Shown: positions 1-9,903 of the stretch, one piece after another | Numbering within the stretch: position 1 is the stretch's first letter | How the letters are laid out: each line of letters begins with the position of its first letter | Assembly: GCA_015680685.1 (NCBI GenBank) | Contig: MNCI01001451.1 | Coordinates: 801,400 to 865,399 of the forward strand | Length of the DNA: 64,000 nucleotides | Source of the DNA: Gnetum montanum | Lineage: Eukaryota; Streptophyta; Gnetopsida; Gnetales; Gnetaceae | Reading direction: 5' to 3' | Made by a program: the position numbers and the translations under genes | The notes under the pieces: model-generated | What the model saw: the letters and a program-made list of their open reading frames with translations, nothing else | What the model was told of the DNA's origin: nothing | Databases searched by the model: none

Positions 1-391
1 TTTTGAAGTGAGGTGATAATGTTGTCCTTTGGGTATGTTGTTGCAGAGATATATCATCTCGCTTCGACGCAAAACCTTCCTTACATATCCAATCTTGCCA
101 TAATGCCAATTTTGTGCCCTCTACATAAGTTGGTGAAATATATCATGTTATGTTGAGTAGGAGTTATAAATCACTCTTTTGTTTTGTTCAAGTTTTGTGC
201 TAGTATATATGTTTTTGGGTTAGTACGTATGATGCTATCTTATGTTCATTTAGCTTGAGTAGTGTTGGTAGGTAAGGATGCTTTATGCATAGGTAAGGAT
301 GCTTTTTGCATAGATGCTTCTTAGATGGTTGTGCACACACCTTAGATTTTTACGCATCATCTTGTATAGAAGATTAATTTAATTAGTTGGC

Positions 392-402
392 AAGTGGGAG
401 AT
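392..402 (+). other. copia-type polypurine tract
   Basis: The purine-rich run AAGTGGGAGAT lies directly before TGTTAGAGATGTG. This arrangement is typical of the 3' end of plant Ty1/copia elements, where the tract primes plus-strand DNA synthesis beside the 3' LTR. Positions 1-391 would then be the internal 3' tail of an element that enters from the left edge. I could not read RNase H or other protein there. Confidence 0.5.
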
Positions 403-715
403 TGTTAGAGATGTGAAGGCAAATTTTAAACTTGAGTTATACTTCACTTTTGTAAAATGTTAAGTTTAGTTTTAGATTTTTAATAGTTATTTTTAGCTCA
501 CTAAAACTTATTTTTAAAGAACCAATGAAGATTATCAAAGTTGTTGTATGGAAGCAATGGCTTTCTAATGTGTGTGAATGTAACCAAGATCATGAGCGGT
601 GGGTGGTGAATGTGGGGTCTCCAGTAAAAGGTTATTGTATGGAAGCAATGGCTTTCTAACGTGTGTGAAGAATTTGAAGAAGTTTTCCTATTTTCGCCAT
701 CTTTCACTCTCTAAT
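403..715 (+). mobile_element. start of a copia-type LTR
   Basis: The sequence begins TGTTAGAG immediately after the polypurine tract, as an LTR should. Its right edge is not found, so 715 is only the end of the part I would still assign to it. It contains a 35-bp direct repeat (544-578 and 635-669). The small open frames across it are not convincing genes. Confidence 0.35.
544..669 (+). repeat. 35-bp direct repeat, two copies
   Basis: Copies at 544-578 and 635-669 start TTGTATGGAAGCAATGGC and differ by one base (T at 569, C at 660). They are 91 bp apart, inside the probable LTR that begins at 403. Confidence 0.85.
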
Positions 716-996
716 GTATATGTTTTTTGTTATTATGATGATTTGTGTTAATATTTTGTAATTTCATTTTGCATGTGTATTATTTGAAATATGTCCAACA
801 TTAAAAGTTTTTCATTATACTCAAGCTTGAAAGATATTCTAAAAAGTAATAGCTATCTATTCAGCATTTTGTGCTATATTAGCATAGTAACTCAACTCTA
901 TTTAGTTTACCTCTAGGTAACATTTTTGTGTATCCCTTGGAATCAAACTTGTTATTTGCATAACCATATGTCAGCTCCTTTAACCAAGTAAGACAT

Positions 997-1218
997 AGTT
1001 CACTTACATAAAAGTTTCTTCATATAATAAGTTAATTTAAAAGTTATCATACCACATTGATTGAATAGAGTACTAGCATTAAAATTTTTGGATCCAAAAT
1101 ATGTTGCAGTTCACTTACATAGCAGTTTCTTCATATAATAAGTCAATTTAAAAGTTATCATACCACATTGATTTAATGAAGTACCAACATCAAAATTTTT
1201 AGATCCAAAGTATATTGC
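997..1218 (+). repeat. 111-bp tandem duplication
   Basis: Two adjacent units, 997-1107 and 1108-1218, align without gaps. Both begin AGTTCACTTACATA and end near GGATCCAAA / AGATCCAAA followed by TTGC. Scattered substitutions show the duplication is not recent. No coding potential is seen in either unit. Confidence 0.9.
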
Positions 1219-2589
1219 CATTTCAATTTTGACAACATTGTAATAAACTTTTTTTTTGTCTCATTGAATTAGAGAAGTTTTTTATTTATTAAAAGAAGAT
1301 TTGGGAAACTTGCTTTCTAACGGTTAGCTAACTCTACTTTCAACTTTAATATTTTTTATTAATATTTCTTGAAATGATAGGAGAAATAGAATTGATGTAA
1401 GAGAAAGTTGTCATTCAAAAGATTTCAACCAAATTATTTTTAAACAAAAAATTAAAGTAAAATGTAAATCACAAAATAAAAACTAATAATGTTCACATAA
1501 CAAAATCACAAATTGGATGAACATGAAACTCAAGTCTTTTTTTCAATCTAGTTTACATTCATAGTGTTTAGCAAAATTGTTTGTATTCACAAACTTTCTT
1601 ATAAGAATTGGATTAGGAATTGTAAAACATAGAGCACTAAAGCTTTTTAAGGCTTCTACTAGATGTATCAAACTAATTACAAATAGCATTATCAACTTGA
1701 TATCTATTTACAAATAGCATTTACAAACTATCACAATATTAAAATTGATATTGAAATTGAAGCTTTATTATGTCCAAAGATCCATCTATTAGACAGATAT
1801 TACATTTTCATGAAAAATAAAGATAGACTCTACAAATTGACCAAACACCAATGAGGTTAGCAAAAAAAAATCATACAAGGTTTTTGCTATAACATTATAA
1901 CATTGTCTCAAATGGTTAATCACAACATAAGAAAGAAACACAAGTAACTCATCTTCAAGGGCTCTTGACCTACATAACCTATAAATGTGCTCTTCTTGGA
2001 GGAGTTGAATTCATCTTTCACTTTCAATTCTAAGATGATAAAAACTTAAGCAAATCTTGGTAATAAAATTTTGATACTTGATTGGAATAGTAGCCATACA
2101 TCCAGTTAGTAAGATCTAATGTGATATAAATAAAACTATTTTTGCCTTCGAACATCTATGTTAAAACCTTCTTCTTGAGTACCTAGCCAATGTACTTAGG
2201 ATTTTACTATATGTTCTTCCAAGAGATATTTTATTTTTTCAACTATTATATTCCCTGAAAATATTAGCCATAGTCTTATGAATCCTTAAGAATTACTTTA
2301 GAAAATTTATCTTGAGATATGCAACCTATGAGTGTATGTAATGTAGGCTTTTACTTCTAAAAAGGATAATCACGTAGAGCCATAGTGCTCATCTTGTTAT
2401 GTAAGATCTTGAGAGGGTTGGTAGATGAGTGAGAGCCTAACCTCTTTGAGTTGCTATGCCTAGGCCTAAATCCAAGTCTTTGACGACACGGTTGCTATTT
2501 TCTCTCTTACCACTGTTAGTTTTCTGAATTCTGCGTGTCCAAATTTATATGTTGCCGAGGTACATTTCCGGAACTGTAATTCTCTTCTT
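1219..2589. other. AT-rich stretch without a recognised gene
   Basis: No protein-like reading was found on either strand. A roughly 30-bp word around 1,750-1,785 (GAAATTGAAGCTTTATT followed by TGTCCAAAGATC) occurs again near 46,090, so some of this is dispersed repeat. Confidence 0.6.
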
Positions 2590-2757
2590 TTATTGAATGG
2601 AATTTGTTGTTTTTATCAGAAGTGGTTGGAGTTTTTGGTGGGGGTTTTTTGGCCGCCGATTTTGTAGTTTTGTACAGTGAAGTGAAATGAATGATGATGA
2701 TGATAAAGATGAAGATGCGGATATGTAGCTGAGTTTTTGCACAGACAGAGCCGACAT
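2590..2757 (-). CDS. possible first exon with a transit-peptide-like N terminus
   Basis: Reading down from the ATG at 2,757, the minus strand encodes 55 residues starting MSALSVQKLSY. The peptide has serine-rich blocks (SSSLSSSS), few acidic residues, and a basic stretch around residues 30-42. That composition resembles a chloroplast transit peptide. The frame could start at 2,913, but the later ATG gives the better targeting peptide. The local base mix is less AT-rich than the surrounding repeats. The frame stops at TAA next to 2,590. A plausible splice donor (TGGTAAGAG) lies about 75 bases further along the minus strand, but beyond the stop, so either the exon is broken or the frame is a chance one. 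No downstream exon was recognised and no protein family is proposed. This is the only candidate for host coding sequence in the window. Confidence 0.25.
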   Translation of the reverse strand: MSALSVQKLSYISASSSLSSSSFISLHCTKLQNRRPKNPHQKLQPLLIKTTNSIQ

Positions 2758-2969
2758 GGAGAAGAAGAAGAGAGAATGGGTTATGTGTGTGTTTTGGGAT
2801 TTTGCAGCAGACATTTTTTTGTCTCGCCCAGAAAACAGGGAAAGTATACGCGGTTTTGGGATGGGTATGGGATGGGTTAGCGCAAAGCTACCGTTGTACT
2901 CCAAATTTTTCACGATTTGAGAAATTTTGGGTTTCTAATGTGGCATACCGTTCAAACTCCTCAACTTGA

Positions 2970-3685
2970 TTTTTCGTTAGGAATAAAAAGCACAGATAAA
3001 ATTACCATATGTAACGGAGTTTATGATTCCATAATGCAATGACTATATTAGGCTTTTACAAACCGTTTTTTTCTTTAATTTGAGGAACTTTTAACTCTAT
3101 GCTTTGCCATGACTAAAACTTGAGAAGTTTTATGCTTTTTAAAAATAATTTGCAATGAAATAACTTTGGCAATAAATTTGTTGGGCATAATTTTAATCAC
3201 ATCTTAATAGAGGTGCGAATATATTATGTAAATGATTTACTTGATTATGTATTTTGATGGCTAATGATAGAATACTCAAAAGGGCCAAACATTATTAACT
3301 CTATGTTCATTTTTAAAAAATAACAAAAATGAACTATGTTGAGTGTGCACATATATATAGATTTGAGGAGGAAGTGCTTCATTGTGATACAAAATAGCTA
3401 TGTAAAAGTATTAGAGATAAGGCACTTTTGCACATAATGGATAATCCAACAATTAAAAAACAATTCCCATATAAAAATAAGAAAATTCTTAGCAATTGCA
3501 ATCTCCAAATAAAAGATTTGAATATGCAAAAATAAAATTAAAAAAACAATTTTAAGTAGGGATAATAGAGAAAATGCATAAAATCAATCAAAAATTTATT
3601 GAAATTATCTAAATTGAAACAAATTGAATAAGAGACATTAGGATATCCTTGGTTCTTGCATAAAAAATTAGCCAAGTAGGTCCTT
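2970..3685. other. AT-rich stretch, nothing recognised
   Basis: No gene, terminal repeat or tandem repeat could be supported here. It separates the possible transit-peptide exon from the PIF1-type fragment. Confidence 0.6.
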
Positions 3686-3689
3686 AGCT

Positions 3690-4222
3690 AGTTGCATCGT
3701 GCCTAGTAGATAAAAAGACAAATGGTGTGAAATTTTGGGATGATTCAGAAGGAGAATTGAACCAAGTAATGTTCATTTGTGAGGATGCAAGGGTTATGCT
3801 CACTGTTAATCTATGGCCAGAAGCAGGATTGGTTAATGGTGCATTGGGAGTCACTAAGAAAATAATAGATAGTCCATAGTGTCAACCTCCACAGTTGCCA
3901 TCGTATGTCATCATTGAGTTTGACTCTTATATTGAAGTACTATATGATAATGAACATCCTCGACAAGTACCCATTCCACCAATCATATATGGAGGATCTC
4001 GCCAACTACCACTTTAAGCTTGACAATGTAACTTTCATCAGCAAAGAAACAACAGGTCTTACATTTGTGGCACTATCTCGAGTGAGGAGTATTGATAGTT
4101 TGAAGATATTCCCTTTGATCTTCAAAGAAAGATATATCAAGATATTTAAGGCTTCTCACCTTCAAAGTAGATTGGATGAAGAGCAACGCATTAAATCTAA
4201 TGAAAGAATGATCTCATTCTTA
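3690..4222 (+). pseudogene. PIF1/Helitron-type helicase C-terminal remnant
   Basis: The plus strand reads as the C-terminal part of a PIF1-like DNA helicase, the helicase type carried by Helitron transposons and by free PIF1 genes. The order matches the family. An NLWPEAGLVNGALG block at about 3,800-3,855 corresponds to the motif before the final helicase domain. Next comes PSYVIIEFDSY near 3,898, then a VPIPPI stretch. Last is GLTFVALSRVRSIDSL near 4,055-4,100, matching the conserved late motif with an arginine finger. The usual block before that (HKSQG type) is missing, so there is an internal deletion. Stops and a frame change near 3,880 and 4,015 disable it. The N-terminal Walker A and B parts are absent. 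No Helitron 3' hairpin with CTRR was found, so the vehicle is unknown. Confidence 0.75.
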
Positions 4223-4225
4223 TAA

Positions 4226-5335
4226 TCATTCAATAAAACATTCCATGGTCTTATAATATTTTTATCTGTTATGTTTAAATCATTGCTGCAGCAGACAATT
4301 GGCGATCACTAGCTTAGTTATATATTTATAATATATATCTATAAATTGGCCGAGAGAATCTTATTTATTTACAAGTAAAAAGTTCTTTGAGTAAAAAATT
4401 TTACTGGACGAAGAACAAGATTTAAAAATCCAAATTTTCATGCCTTTTGGACAAAGAACAAGAGTTTTGTACCTTATTTTTCCTAAGGATGGGTTTTCTG
4501 AAAAAACAAATTTCCATCAATTAGTGTATTCTCTTTTTTAGTAGAGTGTCCAAAACTTCAAAAAAATATTACTCATAATGACCATTCAATAATTTTTCCA
4601 ATTATGTTTATCCCTCTTTTTATATAACAAGATAGCTTTATTAGTTTTCCAATGTTGATCTAATCCTTGATCCAATGCTAAATTTAATCAGTGTTGTATG
4701 AATAGTAGGACTTACCAACTTTAATGATTTTTCATATAAACCATATGAATTTATAGCTTTGTCAGATACTAGCTTTTTAATACCCTATGTGACTTTCTCA
4801 AGAGTGAATTGGAGAGGTACTTGTTATATAATAATAGTAGAATTATCATCTTCTCTTGGAAATAATTGATCATAAAATGAGAAAAATACCTTAAAAAGAA
4901 AAATTAAATGATGAAAAAGCTTTATGAAGAAAACATTGTCAAAACTGTCTTAGCTCCTTTTTATTGGTGTAAGCAAAATGTTTGTGTTTCTCCCTAATAA
5001 ATTTTCTTCTCTTAATTCCAATTGAGCATTTATATGCCTTAACTAATCTTTGTTTGTGACTCTTATTTACATTATTAATATTCTATCCAACTTGCATGCA
5101 CTCCTCATCAAACCAAGTCTTCTGAGCATATTGTTGTTGTGAATGCAGAACTTGCTTAGCTATTGTAAGAGAAATTTGTTCAAGCTCATGCTATCTTTCA
5201 AGAATCCATTTGTTATGTGTTGAATCCATATATTTTTCCTTGACTTTTAAGATGACTTTGTATTGAAATTTTTTTCTATTCTTATTTTTTTTGTTTGAGT
5301 AAAAATTTGAATTTGTAACAAAAATTGTACATAAT
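4226..5335. other. AT-rich stretch, nothing recognised
   Basis: Between the helicase remnant and the LTR of element F no gene-like frame or clear repeat boundary was found on either strand. Confidence 0.55.
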
Positions 5336-6182
5336 TGATGAGTAGTTTGGCATTCCAATACTCAACCATACAAGTCACAAGTGTTCAAGTGTGACCATAT
5401 TGTAATTCGTGGATGGGAAATGTAAGCATTCTAGTAGTTAATGTTAAGTTCATGATCATTGTCTTCCCACTTAAAGTTAGGGAGATGCACATCATATGGT
5501 TTAACTCTTAGTGAGGTATAAAATGTATTGATGTTGTTTGGCTTTAATTATGCTATGTGTGAACATGATGAAAATAAATTTAAGTTCTAAGTCTAAGTAC
5601 AAAGGAAATGTAAATCTATTCTATTATATTGGTGATAAGTATCAGTTCATAATTTTTTGTACATGTCTTGGGTTGATGTAATGATTACTAGGATTACCAA
5701 TAACTTTAACACTAAGCGAATCAAATGAAGTCACTACTGGATTACCAAATAGTTACACTTTATGCTCAAAACTAGTTGTACTTATTTCACCTTACTAATA
5801 GACATCGAAATGTAAAATGGCTTGGAAAATATAAATGACTTAATCAAAGTAAACATGATGAAAACTAAATTTATGCTAAGTGAAATACTGCAATGATGAA
5901 AAACAATCTTGATATTTATTATCATGCATAAATTATGTCCAGGAACAATCCACTTGAATAAAGATTTTGTACAACTGTAGTTCACCACACTATGAGCATT
6001 CACTCTAACTCTAAGTCACGAAAACAAATTGCAAGAATTTAACTAAGTGTTGGCCAAAAGTTGTTGTTTCAACAAGACTATAAGTTGGTATTTATAAGTA
6101 TGACCATGGCCCACTACATCACATCTACGATGATGTATGCAAAGCTACGATATCATAGCTTGCATATTATATAGTTATATTA
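5336..6182 (-). mobile_element. 3' LTR of element F (Ty3-type, C family)
   Basis: The left edge TGATGAGTAG and the following CTCAACCATACAA...CACAAG match the left edges of the LTRs at 33,898 and 38,734. The right edge abuts TATGCCCATGAC, the same complementary polypurine tract seen beside element C. In the minus orientation this is the 3' LTR. A TATA-like box lies at the same relative place as in the C LTR. The terminal ACTCATCA is no longer readable. The other LTR of F was not found in the window. Confidence 0.75.
6089..6096 (-). promoter_or_regulatory. TATA-like box in F LTR
   Basis: TATAAATA on the minus strand, about 90 bp from the right edge of the LTR. A matching box sits at 39,488-39,495 in the related LTR of element C, which supports both the minus orientation and a real promoter origin. 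Confidence 0.5.
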
Positions 6183-6419
6183 TATGCCCATGACTAACTA
6201 AAAAATCATCCTTGAGTTAAAACAAAAGGAGGATAGAGTTACTTAAAAATTTGTGGGGTTATATACAAACTTTGATACTATGAATTATATAAATGACTAA
6301 CTCTATTATGAATGCCACATTATGGTTCAAGTGATATTTACAAAATTATCATGCATCGCATAGTTGATACATATGAAAGACATAAGTTAAAACAAAAACA
6401 AAATATGTAAAGCTTGACT

Positions 6420-7400
6420 TAGTCCTTATGTTCTAGGTAGTGGTGGCTCCTTCATCAAGTTCTTTTCTTTATCATTGAGCTTTTGAAATTAATATCTATA
6501 TATTAGTACCTAGAGTTTCTCTTCTTTCAATCTTGGATCATGTACCATCCAAGAGAATTCAACGATGTTTGGTAGAGTCAGTACTTTCCAAGGACATGCA
6601 ATTGTGGGAACATTTTATTGGCTTTCACATACCATGCCACAAACTACCTTTGCTCTTCGTTAAAAGCCTTAGCTATTTTTCTTAGTTCTTGATAATTGAT
6701 CATTCTTCTAGCCAGGTTTGCTGCTACGTCCTTCTAGCCCTAGTAGCTCAGAGTTTGCTATGTGGAGCTTTTGTTGTGCATCTTATCTATCTGCAAACTC
6801 TTTCTCAAACATTGCATAAATTGTGGCCCCTTGCTGCTCTAGTTCTTTTTTGGGCTTACTTGCTATTAAAATGAGAAGTTAGAGTATCAAAGATTTGCTA
6901 ACCCCATGTACTCTATTAGATCTTCAATTTGTAGGTCTTTATTCTTGATCTCAGCTTTGTATATGTGGGAAAAATTATCAAAAATGGATTGTCAATTAGG
7001 TATTTGTATGTGATGGAATTAATTTTGGCTTTAGCCATCTAGATCTCCTTCTCATTAATTTGCTTGTACATGCCCCGTTGATCTCTAAAATGCTTCTTTA
7101 CCTGTTCATGTTTCTTAGGCTAATTTTTCCATTTGTTGATTTTGATGGCTAATTTTTGACATACAACTTATATTTCTTCCATTGATAAGGTTCTAATTTC
7201 TCTAGCTAATTATCTAATGTCAAGGTTGATCTAAGCAAACTACTCTCTTAGCTGATGAATGCTCTCTTCTAGTACATTTTTTATTTATCTATGTATGTCA
7301 ACCTTATATTCTTTGCAAAAATTCTGTTGTTTTATTATTCTAGTGTAGTTAGGGCCTTGGAATAGATGTTGTTGATAAAATTCTTGTATTCTTGCACTAT
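6420..7400 (-). pseudogene. coiled-coil ORF remnant of element F
   Basis: The minus strand carries a decayed frame upstream of the F LTR. Around 7,345-7,150 it reads as a coiled coil with the order ESIHQLRE, INLDIR, LAREIRTLSMEE. At least five in-frame TAA/TAG codons stand where glutamine would fit the heptads. The C-terminal end (EEKLQVLI then FQKLNDKEKN, about 6,530-6,430) matches the equivalent end in element C at 34,340-34,530 (KEKKLQALL then FQKPSDKR). The protein is therefore the last ORF before the polypurine tract in this family. I do not recognise a catalytic domain; a structural or gag-like role is only a guess. It is cut at about 7,404 by the next element. Confidence 0.55.
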
Positions 7401-7404
7401 TTAA

Positions 7405-8311
7405 TGTAAGAACTAATCAAACGGAGAATCATAGGTTACATGGGATTAAGTTGCTAGAATTATGGTGAAGAACTCTCAACATGAATTCACTCTTAAACAA
7501 GGAGGAAAATACTATCTTACTGCTCAATAATCTCTAGTACAATCAACATCATTTAATAACAATTCCAATTCACTCTAAAACCATATTCCTTCATAAATCT
7601 TCTATCTATCTTCGTTATTCTTCTCTTATACTTCTTCTAGTGAATGCTTTATATTTTCACTTTTATTTGATGCTGAAATGATTTTAGTTAATGGTTAGAA
7701 TAATGTCTAGCTAATGACTGTGACCTAGGTGTGAGCCGTAGTTAGGTTGCACCTCACAGCTCAATGAAGAATAATGAAGCCAATTAATCATTGTGAGTGA
7801 CTATGATTAGCAGTCTTGGTGAACCGTTTCCAATGGTCAAGTATTTAAATTCTAATGGTCAAGTGACAAATTAGGCTTAGAGGACCATCATGGGCTATGA
7901 TAGAGGTGCAAGTCATAGGAACTCACACTAATGAATTCTAGTTTTTATTAAAAAATAAGTTATGGTTGGTTGTAATTTGCAACTAGTAGAAATTTTATGC
8001 TGTGAGCTAATGTTGGTTACATGAGCTTACAGTACCTTGTCAAAGTTGAATTTAACTTCTTGTACTACCTCCATCTCTATTTGAAGCTAACTTTACTTAT
8101 TTCTCTCTCTTCTATCTTTAGAAATTCACTCTTGATGGTCATAGAATGAATATTGTTCCTTCTTATGGATTCAAGAGTTATTGAAGATCCAATTCTTGGC
8201 CTGTGACTATGAGCTGTGGGTGGATGTGGGCTACATAAGCTCACAACTACCTATCCAAATTTAAAAATTGAAGAAACCAAGTAAGAAGAAGTATTAATTC
8301 ACATTCCAACA
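7405..8311 (-). mobile_element. candidate 3' LTR of element J
   Basis: The segment begins TGTAAGAAC and ends CCAACA, giving TG...CA ends. It is followed directly by TAGCCCCCAAC, the complement of a polypurine tract, and then by a TCGTCCTGA block resembling the one next to the C and F LTRs. In minus orientation this is a 3' LTR of about 907 bp. Its partner was not identified with confidence. A diverged sequence of similar style at about 10,870-11,570 could be it. Confidence 0.4.
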
Positions 8312-8322
8312 TAGCCCCCAAC
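8312..8322 (-). other. polypurine tract of element J
   Basis: The minus strand reads GTTGGGGGCTA immediately before the candidate LTR start TGTTGGAATG. This is the position and composition expected for the plus-strand primer of a Ty3-type element. Confidence 0.45.
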
Positions 8323-8449
8323 TAGCTCTTTATCGTCCTGATAGAAGAGAGTGGAGGAATGTGTGTGAATTAATGGAAATTACAATAAATGAGACATATC
8401 ATAAGATCAACACATATCTATCATAATACCTCATGAATATACAAAAATA

Positions 8450-9903
8450 AAAGAGAAGGAAAAAGAAGAAGTGAGAAACAAAATGCTCAAGCTAGAGGAG
8501 TTAAGCCTTCCCTTAAAGGAGGTACAAGAGCCTCTACTAAAGGAGGAGGTTGAATCATCCTCATCAGGCTCCTTACTCATAAAGTCCTTCTTAGTCACCT
8601 CATTGTCCACCTAGTTTGTAGGGCCAAATGGTATGGCATGCTCGCCATCAGTGATCAGGGAACCCATTAATGCAAACTCTAGGTCCACCTACTCACCAAC
8701 CTCCTGATAGCTAGTAGTGTGGTGCAACTTGCTCATCCTAAAAAACATGTGATGGTCCATGATCTCCACATTGGAGGTTAGTCAATATTGCCTCCTCTCT
8801 AGCTAATCACATCAGGCATGAAGATGCATCTTCATCTTATTACAATATGTAATAAGACTCATCTACAATGCATTTATATGGGCCATGATTTGTGATTTAG
8901 CTTTCACTAAAGCCTGATCATCACTTGATATGCCTTGTTGTTGCTGCTATTGCTCCTTAGTGTAATGAGTCTCCAAGATAGCCTTTCCCCCCATCACTAG
9001 GGACACATGGATTATAAATCCATTAGACCTCCACATACCATATTTGGGGCAACCAGTGGGTATAAAAAGTGCATCCAAAATTTAGGAATTGGTCTTTGCC
9101 CCATGTAACAATCTCCTTGATGAGTAGGATAGATGGCTGAATCTAGAAATGTTGATGTAACATTAAGATCACCAATGGAAAAGGGACCTCATTGGTATCT
9201 CAAACTGTCAACTCCATCCTCAATAGATTAATAAATGATTAATTGAGGGTACAAGGATCCTCCAAATTTCTCATGACTAGCATGACAAAGGACATGACAT
9301 GTGTGAAATGAGACCTACCAAATACATTCATCATCATAGCCCTAGTAAGAATCCTCCTCTTCAGAGAAAGGTTCTTGTAGGATCACCTTGACTCGTCCAT
9401 CACAACTTCATGGAAGAGCTTAGCCAATTGAGTCTTCCTCTTTGAAGATGCTAGCACAAAATGCTACCTATTTAGTCCAATTTACATCTCAAGGACCTTG
9501 ATAATAAAGGCCTTGCTAATGTCATAAGACTTGGTACCAACCTGAAATGTCCAAGATGCAGGCAAGGTCCTCTAAAGCATCAAATAAAAATAACATGCCT
9601 CCTACTTGTAGAATGCCTCTTCTCCCATCAATATGAACTTAAGATTATGAATTACCAAGGATGTAGTAACAGGTAAGTTTACCAGCTCCATGAAAAGCTT
9701 GAAGTTCCTATGTGTTCTTAATGGCACTATAAGGAACTTTTCCTCTTGACACTTGCACTTGAGATGCTCCATGTGCTCCTTATGGGCTTACTTCTACTAC
9801 TTCTCTTGAGCTTGTCTCTATGTTATCGTATTTGCAGATGTGGATGATTGTCCCTACATATGTGCCCTTTTCCCTGTGTATGCCCCCTCTTGTGCTTAGA
9901 CAT
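8450..9903 (-). pseudogene. unidentified long ORF of element J, decayed
   Basis: From an ATG at 9,903 the minus strand begins MSKHKRGHTQGKGH, a strongly basic start, and then keeps a coding-like character for about 1.4 kb with stops and frame changes. Readable blocks include FKLFMELVNLP, FHEVVMDES, RRILTRAMMMNVFGRSHF, and a glutamine run near 8,945. The C-terminal part is rich in Asp, Glu and Ser. I recognise no zinc knuckle, protease or RT signature. Its position between a leader and a polypurine tract suggests the internal ORF of a non-autonomous element. Homology to host-derived or gag-like proteins cannot be decided by eye. Confidence 0.4.

Noticed and set aside
1745-1790. Word shared with 46,084-46,128 as a terminal repeat pair
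   Set aside because: The match is only about 30-40 bp, with unlike flanks and no LTR ends.
2787-2969. Plus-strand open frame opposite the transit-peptide candidate
   Set aside because: It is the antisense of the better minus-strand frame, with no domain and no start context.
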